From NCBI GenBank assembly GCA_015680685.1, contig MNCI01023457.1:1675031-1739030 (forward strand): a stretch of DNA of 64,000 nucleotides. The letters are read 5' to 3'. Position 1 is the stretch's first letter; each line of letters begins with the position of its first letter. Below, in pieces: positions 23,098 to 34,434 of the stretch. The notes beneath the pieces are model-generated. The model was given only the letters and a program-made list of their open reading frames with translations, was not told the DNA's origin and ran no database searches. Origin of the DNA: Gnetum montanum (taxonomy: Eukaryota; Streptophyta; Gnetopsida; Gnetales; Gnetaceae). A program made the position numbers and the translations under genes.

Positions 23098-23800
23098 ATT
23101 ATGATCATGTCACCTGTGTGCTTGTGTAATTTGTATGGTTAGATATTGGAAACATTTGCTTCTCATCAACATACTTTGAAGGATAACTAAAGGATAATAC
23201 TAATGGATCTAGCCACTAGAATATTTTGACATCTAAAGAATTAATTTTATGGATCGCATCTCTTTGATGTCCAATGAGAAAACACATAATTATTATTATT
23301 GGCAATTATAGTACGTGAGAAAATGTAGTGATTGATTACATAGCATCAATGGCTACTAAATTTTTTGAGTAGTACATAGTTAATAGGTTTGATGTGCCTA
23401 GGCCCTTAATTTCAAATAATGGAATCCATGTTATTGATGCTAGCTTTATGAAATTAATGTAATGCTTAGGGATACACCATAGGTTTACCACACCATATCA
23501 ACTCTAAGAAAATAATTAGGTAGAAGTGATAAATAGGAAAAATTACATGCATAGTAACAAGAATGATAAGCAATTAAAAAGGGCTAGAGCACAAAACTCA
23601 TCAATGCCCTTCGGGCATATTGTTCTACCTAGAAAATTCTTATAGTCTACTCTTCCTATAAGTTTATATTTGAGAATTTCCTAAATTAACCATTCAAGTT
23701 AAGCTTCGTATGCTAGCAGCTACTTCTAATATTGACCTTTACTTAAGTTTATTTCAAAAACAATGATTAATGAACTTAAACTTGCTAGATGAAAATTGGA
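23098..23800 (+). pseudogene. Old gypsy integrase remnant
   Basis: A broken frame shows NNGIHVIDASFMKLM, LGIHHRFTTPYQL and VEVINRKN, then a block around PFGHIVL. These match the integrase core (DNG...F, GI-H--TTPYHPQ-NG, E--N) of Ty3/gypsy elements. The second catalytic Asp is Asn. It is more decayed than copies 1 and 2 and belongs to an older insertion that LTR E may have interrupted. Weak similarity to the zinc region lies near 23120-23250. Confidence 0.62.
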
Positions 23801-25244
23801 TGGTAGTATTAATGCATAATGAGGTTCATAAAATCTACTTCAAATGAAGGCATAATAGTAAAATCAAACAAATTGAGCTTAAACCTAGAGATAAGTTATT
23901 ATATTACAATCACAATTACATGCTATAATGCACTATGTTTTAAACACTCTAGGAGGGCTCCTACTTCATCCACATTATTTATAAGTCAGATGCACTATGA
24001 ATATACCATTATACCACAATTGTATAAATTGATATTAGTTAAAATCAAATAAATAAAACATTTTTATGGATCTCATGACAATAGAACCTTCTCACACAAC
24101 ACTACACAAGGTAGGACCATCTTTAGAATATCCTTTCTTAAACTTAAGGGAGATACTTTCAATTAAAATTAGAACAAATGAAGTTGTTTTTATTTTTTCT
24201 TATTTTTTATATTTACCATTTCTTATACTTTTCTATTTTTATACATTTTTTCCTTTATGATATTTTCTATTTCTTTTGTGTTTTCTTGTTTTTATCAATT
24301 TTACTTATTTATACCTTTCTTCATTTCTTGATGTTTTTCAATTTCTTGGTAATTTTCTATTTCTTGAATCTTTACTTTAGTAATTACAATGATATTCTCT
24401 TATAATTAGATGAAATGATTGTCATGGTGGAGAACTAACATCATATAGTTGTGAAATATTCATGTTATGTCATATGAAAAGGAATGTATGGTTGTAATAA
24501 GAGGTCCTTATCATAAGAATAATGTGGTTCATATTATATTAAAAATATTTAATTAACTCACATAGTCATTGAGCCTAGATGAAAGGAGGAAGAATCAAGG
24601 GGGCATGAATACAAGTATGGCATCAAGACGGTTTGTTGATTTCCTAAGATTCCATCATAATATTCATTATGGACACATGATTGCACAAACCATTTTACTT
24701 ATACACAATATAAATTAGAAAACACATTCTATAAAGAAGAACACTTTGCCACATCACTAGAAAGATATGTGATCCATATCTAATGGTAGGTTTCTAGAAA
24801 AAAATATAATTAATTAATTAATATATTTAAACCATCCTTGAGGTACTACTAGAAATGCTTGTCATCCATGTTTGAAGATAGTCTACTCTTAAGGCTAAGG
24901 CCCTTGAGACTAACTCCAACATATGACTAAAGAGGCATGTAACCTATGTTCAAAGGTACTCCTCTAATAGGGTTCCTATTAGTCATGTGGTTGAAAAGAC
25001 ATGTGATCCATCTATGAAGATGCATCACTAACCAACGAACTAAGGCTAACATGTGCAAACTATTTTAATTAATTAATTAACCTAATAGTATACTCTATGT
25101 TATGTTCCCTTGTCTTTCATTTGGATGATTTTGTAATTATGAAATTAAAATTTTTTACATAGGTCCATTGATATTCCTTAGACCTATGACATAATTTTAA
25201 GAATTCTTTTTAGGGGTTCTTCTAAAAAAAATTATAACTTAGTT
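23801..25244. other. AT-rich intergenic DNA, no gene seen
   Basis: Long T-rich low-complexity stretches lie at 24178-24400. The short frames there are only Phe/Leu/Tyr runs from the base composition. ATTAATTAATTA-type runs are at 24810-24830 and 25065-25080. I recognise no mobile element in this part. Confidence 0.5.
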
Positions 25245-25313
25245 TTCTCTAGTGGAATTGAACCTCTTATCTGGCGTTACCAAGCCAAGACTCCTGCCAC
25301 TTAGCTAACACCT
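25245..25313 (-). repeat. tRNA-derived SINE head or decayed tRNA-like sequence
   Basis: On the minus strand a box A-like TAGCTAAGTGGCAGGAG (25307-25291) is followed by a potential anticodon arm. Its TGGC/GCCA stem flanks a TTGGTAA loop, which would give a GGT (Thr) anticodon. A box B-like GAGGTTCAATTCC is at 25266-25254. The acceptor stem does not pair well, so a working tRNA is unlikely. The AT-rich tail towards 25150 could be a SINE body. Confidence 0.5.
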
Positions 25314-25793
25314 CATTATTTAGTTAGTCTCATGATGGTAATATTGAAGAAAATTTAATATGATACCATTGAAACAATGTAAGGCTTGTAATTGGATGGA
25401 CTTGTAAGATGATCATCAATTGAACTAGTTTATTGTGCAATTCAATTTTTTATATGAGTATGTCATGTAAGGTCATAGATTGGCAAGAAAATATTAGAGA
25501 AAAACTAAAGAAGTTTAGAAGCAATGTTTGGTTAAAGAATATAGGGTTAAAATATAAACATCATATGATCTACTAGTAGTTAAAGCAAATATGATACCCT
25601 TAGAAATAGAAACCCTTGCCTTTATTAGTTTGTAATCTTTCTAGTTGGTTAATAAATAAAATTTCTAAAAATGGCATGGCTACTACATTTCAAAAAGGAT
25701 GACTCCATGAGGAAGTATTATGGCTCAAAAAATGAGACATTAAAATCCAAAATATTTGGGGGTTGGGGGAGGGATGCAAGTATTAAACCAAAC
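25314..25793. other. Unassigned AT-rich DNA left of the LINE target
   Basis: No reading frame or repeat was recognised. It ends at the first copy of the 245-bp direct repeat. Confidence 0.45.
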
Positions 25794-26038
25794 AAATTAT
25801 TAATATGAGAAAAGAAGATTCAAAGTACATCACAATTTTTGCATTAAGAAGACATGATAAAAAATATGAAAAGAAATTTTTTTTGATTTTAAGACCGTTT
25901 ACTTAATTATAAAAACTTATAATTAATTCCTTGAAAAATAAGTAAAAAATTAATTATTAGTAGGGAGGAAGGTCCTAGTCCTAACAAAATTTCAATCATT
26001 TTTTAATATTAATGCTTAAACTTAAAATAGAAAAAGGA
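25794..26038. repeat. 245-bp direct repeat, left copy
   Basis: It matches 27555-27799 base for base with a constant offset of 1761. I noticed only one difference (AAAATAG versus AGAATAG near the right end). It flanks the LINE fragment and behaves as a very long target-site duplication. Confidence 0.93.
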
Positions 26039-26041
26039 GAT

Positions 26042-27127
26042 TCATGGGGAAACCAGGGGTAGGTTGGATGGGAGGGCAACAAAGGGTTTGGGAGTCGAAG
26101 TATCAGTTTCCTTTGTTCCTGACAAGAGGGCAAAGGAGTTGTTGGTGGGGACAAGGGCCATGGAAGTGTCTAGTGAAGAGGAGGTGGAGGGAGAAGTGGA
26201 ACGAAGGGAAGCTTTGACTCGTTTCCTACCACTGGCCACCACGAACTCATCCTCCGAGAATGAGTTCTTGACAACGTTTGGAGGGATGACCTGGGTGGAG
26301 GTGTGAGTACTTGACTGTTGTTTCTGTAGCTTGGAGCGGCTAGACTGAGAGGAGGATTTAGGAGGTGTTGGGAGAGGAGAGCCGAATTTAAAGGATACTG
26401 GGGATGGGCCTACTGGTGGTGTGACGAGGGAACCGGTCTTCTGAGAGGCTACAGATTGTTTTTTCCTGGTTAGGATGGGACACACCGAGATATGATGCTC
26501 GGCCCTGTGACAATAGCTACATGAGTTTGGAAGGTAAAAATAGTCCACTTTTTGGGTAAAGATTTTTCCACCAGCACCGAGGTTTAATGAGGTCTTCCGA
26601 CGGGCTATATCCAGTTCAATACAATAACGGCGAATTTGAGTTCCATTGATCGCCTTACAATGATCGGAAATAATAGGGCCCAGGGTGCTAACTATGTCCT
26701 TCTCAACCGGGGAGAAAATGTGTGGAAGATTGGGCAGTTCTATGTAACAAGGAATTATATTAAAAGCGGGGTCTTGAACATTAAAGTCAAAACTCCAGGG
26801 GCGTGCGATAAGGGTTGCATTTCTAGTTGGAAATTTTTTTTTTGAGAGAGCCGTTTCGACCTGGGAAGCATCAGATAATTCTACCAGAATGAAATGACGA
26901 GCGTAGTAACGAGCGTGAGAAACCTGAATGCCATGGGGCTGAAGGAGGCTATGGACTTGAGAGTTTAAACTAGGGGACCGTGGTAAAAACCCCACAATTT
27001 GCAAATACAGAAATCGAGATGTGAAATCTTTAGAGACTGCTTCAAAAAGATCATCTGGGAAAAGAAAATCAAGTTGAGGTGAGGTAGATGAACTTCCCTG
27101 AGGAAAAGCAGAAGCTGATGAATCCAT
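26042..27127 (-). CDS. LINE ORF1 protein, DUF4283-like with CCHC zinc knuckle
   Basis: The frame is open over 361 codons from the ATG at 27127 (MDSSASAFPQG), which follows an A-rich context. An upstream in-frame ATG at 27223 would give 393 residues. About residues 20-200 resemble DUF4283 of plant L1 ORF1, with FLYLQIVGFLPRSP, FILVELSD, LIARPWSFDF, CYIELPNLPHIFSP and RRYCIELDIAR. A zinc knuckle, C-x2-C-x4-H-x4-C (CSYCHRAEHHISVC), follows. The C-terminal third is Ser/Thr/Pro-rich and probably disordered. ORF1 proteins bind LINE RNA. The stop lies 3 bp before the insertion edge, so the natural C-terminus may be lost. It is the least damaged protein frame in the window. Confidence 0.82.
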   Translation of the reverse strand: MDSSASAFPQGSSSTSPQLDFLFPDDLFEAVSKDFTSRFLYLQIVGFLPRSPSLNSQVHSLLQPHGIQVSHARYYARHFILVELSDASQVETALSKKKFPTRNATLIARPWSFDFNVQDPAFNIIPCYIELPNLPHIFSPVEKDIVSTLGPIISDHCKAINGTQIRRYCIELDIARRKTSLNLGAGGKIFTQKVDYFYLPNSCSYCHRAEHHISVCPILTRKKQSVASQKTGSLVTPPVGPSPVSFKFGSPLPTPPKSSSQSSRSKLQKQQSSTHTSTQVIPPNVVKNSFSEDEFVVASGRKRVKASLRSTSPSTSSSLDTSMALVPTNNSFALLSGTKETDTSTPKPFVALPSNLPLVSP

Positions 27128-27545
27128 CTTTGTGACTTGCCCACGCCTAGGGCGCGCGCATTCCTGACACCGTTCTGCAACCTCTAGAAACCCTCTTGAA
27201 ACCACCGCAACCGAGTTGAGCACTGTTGCAGATCAGAGCGCCGTCGCAGGTCTGAGTGCAACCGCGTTAAGCGTGGGCCGGAACTGCCAGATTTGCCCTG
27301 AGCAGGGCCAGATCTGCCGGCGGGGTGCTGTGCGGCTACCGTATGGAACTCAGAATCGGCCGCGCTGATCGTGACTGACTCACTCGCTCGCTCGCTCACA
27401 CCTCGTCGTCCTGGAGAGCGCCGAGCAAAATGGAGATTCCAAACAGGATAACGGCAGCAGCAACGAAGACGGAGGCCAAAACGTCGCGAGCCACGACGAG
27501 GACCAAGTTATCGTCGTATGTGGCGGGAATGAGCAGCAGAGAAGC
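27128..27545 (-). other. GC- and CpG-rich 5' UTR-like segment of the LINE fragment
   Basis: The base composition is unlike the rest of the window, with frequent CG, including CGCTCGCTCGCTC at 27382-27396. This would be the LINE 5' UTR, where L1 internal promoters lie. A 49-codon open frame on the minus strand (27545-27399) is hydrophobic (SVFVAAAVILFGISILLGAL), but I see no start codon or family match. Confidence 0.5.
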
Positions 27546-27554
27546 AAAAAAAAA

Positions 27555-27799
27555 AAATTATTAATATGAGAAAAGAAGATTCAAAGTACATCACAATTTT
27601 TGCATTAAGAAGACATGATAAAAAATATGAAAAGAAATTTTTTTTGATTTTAAGACCGTTTACTTAATTATAAAAACTTATAATTAATTCCTTGAAAAAT
27701 AAGTAAAAAATTAATTATTAGTAGGGAGGAAGGTCCTAGTCCTAACAAAATTTCAATCATTTTTTAATATTAATGCTTAAACTTAGAATAGAAAAAGGA
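27555..27799. repeat. 245-bp direct repeat, right copy
   Basis: This is the partner of 25794-26038. It follows the A-run of the LINE fragment directly. Confidence 0.93.
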
Positions 27800-28189
27800 T
27801 TCAAGATAGAGAGCTATAGCTTAATATAAATATTTGTATCAAAGTAAGAAAGTGGTAGCACTTGTGAAAGATCTTCATCTTATCATATTTTATTAATTTT
27901 ACATTGAGAATCTTTACCATTAACTATAACCTTCTTGTTAACACTAGTTTTAATTTTTTGAGTTAGTAGTTTTCTTATCAAAGAAGAAAATATTTACCTT
28001 ACATATTATCTATCTAGGTTTCTTAATACTTTCTCTAATACCAATAAAAATATATATGTGATATTTTATTTTCTCTAGATTCTTTATTTCCATTTGATCA
28101 TTCTTATCATTGACATTAACTTAATATTTTATATCTTTAACTTTAATATATTTTTTCTTTTCTTCATAATCATTTTCTTAAGAAGTAAT
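27800..28189. other. AT-rich DNA, no gene seen
   Basis: No frame or element was recognised. It separates the LINE target from the truncated 3' LTR of copy 2. Confidence 0.45.
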
Positions 28190-29372
28190 AGATAAACATT
28201 AAATAAAAATGAGTTTATTTTTTTTTTTTTTGAGAAAGAATAAAGAGTAAGTTAGAGAAATGTGTACAAATGGTGCTGGGATGAGCAAAAAGGGGGTTTC
28301 ACTTATGTAGGAGTTCAAAGCTCATTGAAGCCAATGTGATATGCTCCATGATCTAAGTGTTAAGCTATTCCTAATATCATCAAACCTTCCTTCACTACTA
28401 AAACCATAGATTTTCAAGTTGAGTCACTGTTGGGGGGTGAGAAGAGTGGAAAATTTGAATGTTATATTGCTCTATGATATGGTTTGGGGATCCAAGAAGT
28501 GTAGCATTGACATTAAAAACCCAAAAATCTCAAGGCTACAATGCCTTCAAGCTAGGGTTCAAGGGAGTGCAAGTTTGAGAACTTGCAAGAGCTCTTGAGT
28601 GCTTGAAAATGCCTCAAGTGTGGAATTGTGAAATAATGGCTGAACTTTTTTAAAAATGTGGAACTAAAATTTGCTTGTATGCCAAAATTTGTTGATCCTC
28701 TAAATGGTGTATGAGGTTGGCTTTTATAGGTTTCTTAGGCCATGAATGAGGCTGCAAATTGGGTATAAAATGGATACACAATTTGCTATAAAATTAGGTC
28801 ACATGGGCAGCCAAATTTTTGGGGCCTACTATACATAGTAAGTGCTTCTCCCCCATGGCCATTCCATTTACTATAAATAGTAACCAAGGCACACCTTCCA
28901 CACTAGTGATGAATCTTCCACATGTAGCTTCCCACCATGCTTGTTGAAGTGGGTGGTCAACATTGAAGTGCATGAAGTGATGAATTTTTATATTTTGTAA
29001 ATTTTATAGTAGGGGATTAAATTTTCTACATTGGGAAAAAATTTTCATGCTCAGGGGGAAAATTTTCTAGGCTATGGGGAAATTTTCAGATTGAAGGGAA
29101 AAAGTTTCCAAAACCCCCATCCTTCCATGTTGGGGGAGGTGAGATCTACCCCTACATGTGTTTCCAACATAGAAAAATGTATAACCCCTCATAAAGCTCA
29201 TCAAATTACTTTTCTTGGCATTCCAAAAGGCATTTTTAACCCCCCAAGCTGAAATGTAGACACTTGGTGACTTTTCTCACTTAAGGAATGAGGCTTTGAC
29301 CACTTATGAGGCATTTTTTACCCTAAAAATATAAGTATGGGAAATTTCCCATTGTGGGTTACAATTTCCACA
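28190..29372 (-). repeat. 3' LTR of copy 2 (U3-R, U5 truncated)
   Basis: The proposed start TGTGGAAATTGTAACCC is at 29372. U3 has motifs of the CCATG / CACACTAG type (29125, 28900) related to array 2. A TATA box (ACCTATAAAAGCCAAC) lies near 28725. A block at 28233-28320 (TGAGAAAGAATAAAG and following) matches 54782-54870 in the 5' LTR remnant. The U5 block seen near 54600-54680 is absent here. Confidence 0.65.
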
Positions 29373-29666
29373 TTTATAATGAATTTTTGCCTCTATTTTC
29401 ATGGGGTGGAAGCTACATGATGAAGATTAGTTATAACATGAAACTTTTTGTGGTATTTCAATGGCCCCTCTTTGTTGGTGCTTGGAGGATTGACCCAAAA
29501 AGCACTGACAAAGAATTAAAAACACCATTACATATTATAACACTACAATGCATATAGGTCACATGAGAATCTAGTCATCCAGGTCACTAAAGTTTGTAGT
29601 TTAAGGCCTTGGTAGGCTATATTTCTAGTTTAAGATCATAGTAGACCATTGAAAGTAGGCTCACTT
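29373..29666 (-). other. 3' untranslated region of copy 2
   Basis: No gene. Two degenerate ~36-bp units (AGTTTAAGGCCTTGGTAGGC and a second copy) lie at 29590-29655, as in the intron flanks. Confidence 0.45.
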
Positions 29667-30760
29667 GTTGATGATTGTTGGAAACATGTAGTATGGTTTC
29701 AGACAAGGATGATTGATGGAATTTGCTAGCTCATTCTCATCCATGTTAGCTATTCTAAATGCTCCATTCTTATAGGCTTTGGTAACAAGAAAGGACCCTT
29801 TCTAGTTGGCTGAGAATTTGTCTACATGCTCACAAATAGCCTTGAGGACTAGGTCCCCCTCCTTGATCTTGCCCATGATCAAGTCATGGTGATGTTATCA
29901 TGTTTGCCTCTCTTGATAGTGCTTGATGTGAGCAAGTGCTTGCATACACTACTCCTCCACTAAATCTAGGATTGCCATCCACAACTCCTTATTCTACTTG
30001 TCATTGATGAAGTCGGTCAAGGCTACTTGGAGCAATGGCATCTACTATTCAAGAGGAAAAATAGCTTCAAAATCATAAACAAGGCTATAAGGGGTCATGT
30101 CAGTTTCCATGCGATAGGTTGCCCTATATTCCCATAATGCATGGACAAGCCACTCATGCCACTTCCTCTTGTTGTTGTTAAGCATCTTCTTAAGCAAGCT
30201 AATGATGGCCTTGTTGGTTGCTCCTACTTGTCCATTAGCTTGAGGGTAGTAAGGTGACAAGAAATAATGCTTAATGCCTAGGTTGTGATAGAAATCCTTG
30301 GTTTCTTGGCTACTAAATTGAGGTCCATTATTTGTAACTATGTTCATGGGTATGCCAAAATGAGCTACAATGTTATCTAGAATAAATTTACAAATTTGTT
30401 TAGATGTGATCATTCTTAGGGGAATAGCCTCAACCCACTTGGTAAAGTATTCAATTGAAGTGATGATGAAGCTATGTCCTATAGAAGACTTAGGCATTAC
30501 AAGTCCAATGATATCCAACCCCCATCATTGAAATATCCAGATTATCTAGGTTGTATGTAACTTAGTTGGTGATACATGTATTAGTTTGCTATATCATTGG
30601 CATGTGTCACATCGCTTAACCTTTTGTAGGCAATCATTTTCCATATGGGCCAATAGTAGCCTAATTGTCTAATCATAGTGGCCATGGCTCTAGGTCCTAT
30701 ATGTCCTACACAAACACCCTTGTGAACCTCCTCTAGGACTATTTTGGCTTTAGTTTTACC
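29667..30760 (-). pseudogene. Integrase, copy 2
   Basis: A 157-codon open stretch (30518-30045) spans most of the core: MPKSSIGHSFIITSIEYFT, FGIPMNIVTNNGPQFSS, GIKHYFLSPYYPQANGQ, VGATNKAIISLLKKML and ALWEYRATYRMETDMTP. Two catalytic positions are changed: Asp of DNG is Asn, and Glu of VEATNK is Gly. The zinc region upstream (to about 30760) and the C-terminus, ending LKPYYMFPTIINK near 29667, are recognisable with shifts. The open length despite lost catalytic residues suggests decay mainly by transitions. It is not active. Confidence 0.88.
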
Positions 30761-31100
30761 TAAGCACTTTAGGAGTATGCTATCATAGGATCATTGACAT
30801 AATATGTTATCACCTATGATGACATACTGCTTTGATCACTTATGTATAGTGTCCTTTTGAGTAGTAGTTAGGCCTTGTGAAAATTCATCATGCATAAGGT
30901 AACATTTAATATCATCATGCCACACCTTGGGGGAAGTGGTGTGAACAATGGCCCCAAAGGTGTCCTTAGTGTTCTGTGTGATGGGAGTAGCATAGTCCAT
31001 GGTGAAGATGGGAAACTTGCTAAACACATCTAGTGTCACACTAAGGGCTAATGTTGCAATTGCATTAGCTATGGAATTTCCATTTCTAGGTATTTGTTGG
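30761..31100 (-). pseudogene. Linker between aRNH and integrase, copy 2
   Basis: A broken but alignable protein stretch includes MTLDVFSKFPIFTMDYATPI and KVWHDDIKCYLMHDEFSQGL (31039-30836). It corresponds to EWYDDIKFYLMHGESSQGL in copy 1 (near 18640). No catalytic domain. Confidence 0.7.
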
Positions 31101-31980
31101 ACATTAACATCTATGAATTATTGTAATAACTACTTCCCTAGGTAACATTAAGGTTGTATGTTCTTAACTTTACATGCATAGTCTTCGGTTACTTGGTTAA
31201 CCACAAGTTGTGAATCGCCTTTGATGGCTAGATATCTAATTCATAGGTTACAAGCTATCATTATATCTCTAATCAAATCCTCATATTCTGCTATGTTGTT
31301 GATACATGAAAATTGGAAATGATAGGCAAAGGGTTGGATTTTACTAGATGTAAATGTTACAATGGTAACACTACAAGCTCCATGGGTGGTTGAAGCTCCA
31401 TTGAAGTTCATGACTACCTCATAACCCTCGGGCACTTGACTATCTATGTTAATGTATTCATTAGGAAACTTAGTATCTATGGCTACTTGATCATCAATAG
31501 GTAAAAATGTAAGTTGTATGGCTATAGCTTGACCTTTTGTTGAGGATTGAGAGATGTAATAGAGGTCAAACTCTATGCTTATGGCTTTCGATTGGGCTAG
31601 ACAGCTACTTTCGTAGATGTTGGTCATTATGGCTCTTAGTATATTGTCCTTGAAAATTATTTTGACTTGGCTTCTAAAGAGGTAGTATCTCTATTTCTTC
31701 AAAGAGAAGACTCGTGCTAAAAAATACTTCTCCACTTTGGTGTATCAAGTCTCATGGGCAACTAATGCATGACTAACGTAGTATATAAGCATTTCTACTT
31801 CGTCATCACATTTTTGATAGAGTAGAAATGTAATGGATGTATTAGGGATGGAAAGATAAATGTAAAATGGTTTACCCTCTTCCAAAGAATAGACTATTGA
31901 TAGTTGTGTTAACTCCTACTTAAGGTTTTCAAAGGCCTCTTGGCATTAAGCCATCCACTCATAGTGAACTTTTTTATTAA
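31101..31980 (-). pseudogene. RNase H and aRNH, copy 2
   Basis: An open stretch at 31627-31241 holds MTNIYESSCLAQSKAI followed by aRNH motifs VVMNFNGASTTHGACSV, CINNIAEYEDLI and, after a stop, IKGDSQLVVNQV. The first Asp of the aRNH is Asn (NFNG versus YFDG in copy 1). Upstream, the classical RNase H (31980-31630) is fragmentary. Confidence 0.82.
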
Positions 31981-33130
31981 GCAAGTGTTGTATGAGCTAT
32001 AACCTATCCATAAGCCTAGTGATAAACCTATGAATAAATTGTAATTTACCTTGTAAACCCCAAAGCTCTTTAAGGTTGGTAGGTGCTACTAATTTGGATA
32101 TGGCCTTAAACTTATTATGATTGATGTGTATCCTTGCTTTAGAGACTACAAAGCTAAGCATCTTACTAGTCTTGACATCAAAGACACACTTCTTAGGATT
32201 GAGTCTAAGCTCATATTTGAGGCATTATTTAAGTCCAAGATCTAGGTCATTAGCATGATCATTGACGATCTTAGACTTCATGACTATGTCATCTACATAA
32301 TCATTAATCAAACATAACATGTAATCATTGAAGATATAGGTCTTGGCTCTTTGGTATTTCACTATGATGTTCTTAAGGCCAAAGGACATCATGGTATAAC
32401 AAAAAATACCTCATGGCATCATAAAGGTCATGCTAAGTTGGTGATCTAGGTTGATCCTAATTTGGTTATATCCTGAGAATCCATCCATAAACGACAACAA
32501 GGCATGTCTAACTATAGCATTAATAAATTGATTAATAATAGGTAAAGGAAAGTCATCCTTGATAGTTGTTTATTTAGGTCTCAAAAATCAATGAAAATAT
32601 AGATACTCCTATTTTTCTTAGGGACTACCACTATGTTGGATACCCATTTTGCATAATTGACAACCCTAATGAAACCTTCTTGGTAGAGCTTTGAGATTTC
32701 ATCGTGAATTGCCAAGGCCAAATTAGGATCCAGTATGATATTGTGCTATACTAGATCTGGGTCTAGGCTTGGAATATCTTCACATGACTAGGAAAATACC
32801 TTAATGTTGCTCTGTAAGATCTTGGTGATGTCTTGAGCACATTGATGCCCCAATGAGGAATTTAGTTTAAGGGCTTTCTTCTCACCATTGGATGTTGTGA
32901 CAAGAACCTCAACTAGAGAGTCTTTGGTTATGTCTCTTACTTCTATGTCAAGGGTTTTGACTAGGTTTTCAAGCCATTCTAGAGGTTTCTCTATTCATGC
33001 TATGTGGTCTATGAGACTCTCAAGCTCAAGATTTAGGTAAGCAAGATCAATACATTACTTAATATCATGGTGAGGTCCATGTAGATACACAGGAAAAACT
33101 AATTTGCTCTCATGTACTGATACTTTGATC
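31981..33130 (-). pseudogene. Reverse transcriptase, copy 2 (decayed)
   Basis: The frame begins after AACATGTAG|GATCAA (33131/33130). It contains VEVLVTTSNGEKKALKL, the Ty3 leader SLDPDLV-HNIILDP, LYQEGFIRVVNYAKWVSNIVV and IDF-DLNKQ. Downstream RT motifs are in several frames. The YVDD region (near 32300) is badly altered. Domain order and distances match copy 1. Confidence 0.82.
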
Positions 33131-33131
33131 C

Positions 33132-33814
33132 TACATGTTAACCAAAAGCATATTAAGTGGCACCTAGGTAAAAGTGAATAAATAATGTTAAAATGCCATA
33201 AAACACATGCAAATCTAATGTAATCAAGGCCATCCAAGATCATCAGTGAGATAAGATCAATTCAAAAAAGTGCAATGGAGGTAAACAAAGATCACATGAA
33301 GGTTAAACAAGGGGAAGTATAAGGCTACAAATGGTTAATAAAGGCCACAATCGTTCTAGTTTTAGGCCTCAATGGGCCATGATGCCAATTTATAATCTTG
33401 GTGGACCATGATGCTAGTTTAAGGCCTTAGTGGGCCATGGTCATATGGTGTCAAACAGTGATCAGGGAAGGTCACACCCCACTATTTGATACCATTTAAA
33501 GGTAAAAAAAAAAGGTAAGTAGAGTTGTAATAATGTAAAAAAACAAACATATAAGGTTGTATAAAGGCCATAGAAGGTTAACAAGGTTAACAAGGTAACA
33601 TAAGTCCAAAAACAAGTCAAAACATTACATAATAGGGCAAAAATTAAGCAAAATATGCTATATATGATAGAATTTGACTAATATAGGTTAAAATGGCTGG
33701 GTTTTGCTATTTTTATGCCTTAGTAGGGGATGTTTTGAGGCTATAAGGCTATTAGGTAAGCTTAGGAATCAATTAGGGCTATTTCTAGGTTGTTTAGTCC
33801 CAAAAATCAAGTAT
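33132..33814. other. Intron end with ~36-bp repeats, copy 2
   Basis: No gene. At 33360-33440 three to four degenerate units (CTAGTTTAAGGCCTTAGTGG, GGCCATGATG) are repeated. The rest is AT-rich. Confidence 0.5.
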
Positions 33815-34008
33815 TTTAAGTCTTCCACACTAGACTTAGCATGGAAATAGGGATCCTTAGTATGGAGACTAAGGAAAATAGGTTTTGGTATGCTAAGAGG
33901 TCCAAAATTGAGTTCCTAGGACTTTCCCAAGGTAGCGTAGGGTTAGATCCATCAAAATTGGGCACTTAGAGGTCTATAATGATCACAAAGAAAGTTCTAA
34001 AGAACCCC

Positions 34009-34046
34009 TGCCCCCCTGCCCGCCACCCCCACCCCCCCCCCCCCCA
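34009..34046. repeat. C-rich low-complexity run
   Basis: Long runs of C broken by single G, A or T bases lie inside one unit of array 2, as does the poly(G) run at 35354-35363. Array 1 has a similar run at 15524-15547. Confidence 0.9.
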
Positions 34047-34412
34047 TATTGTTTCCATGCTAACTAGTGTGGAAAATAATGGTTTTAGCATGGAGAACAA
34101 AAATTAAAGCAAAAATAAGATCAAACATGGTCAAACATGTAGCTAGAATCTAGATTTGGAACATGTGCAACTCTCAGCTTCATTCTAAGGTAATTTGAGA
34201 GTCAATAGATATCAACATGGCTTCCCCCCATTTTTCGATGCTAAGCACACTATCCTTAGCATGAAAAAATAAGGGGACACTTGTTTTATAAATTTAGAAA
34301 GATTTAAGAATACTTTGATTAGGTTTCTAAGCCCCTAGGGCTATAGACATTAATTTTTCACATTTATGGCTGATTTTGGGCATGTTTGAAGGTTGTTTGA
34401 GGGCACTTAATG

Positions 34413-34434
34413 TCTCTCTCTCTCTCTCTCTCTC
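34413..34434. repeat. (TC)n microsatellite
   Basis: An uninterrupted TC dinucleotide run lies between array units. Confidence 0.95.

Larger units (their letters stand above)
26039..27554 (-). mobile_element. LINE (L1-like) 5' fragment, inverted relative to its poly(A)
   Basis: A 1516-bp insertion is flanked by the 245-bp direct repeats. It is GC-richer than its surroundings and keeps many CpG, so it is young. It carries a 5' UTR and ORF1 on the minus strand but no ORF2 or 3' UTR. The only A-run (27546-27557) is at the plus-strand right end, which is the 5' side of ORF1. Twin priming with a nearly empty 3' part would explain this arrangement. Confidence 0.75.

Noticed and set aside
24066-24405. 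Two hydrophobic Phe/Leu-rich reading frames
   Set aside because: They are products of a T-rich low-complexity tract with no signal or conservation.
25245-25313. A functional tRNA-Thr gene
   Set aside because: The acceptor stem does not pair and arms contain mismatches, so only a tRNA-derived remnant is supported.
27399-27545. A captured host exon encoding a hydrophobic C-terminus
   Set aside because: 49 open codons with a plausible membrane segment, but no start codon or family match. The opposite strand is open too, as expected in GC-rich DNA.
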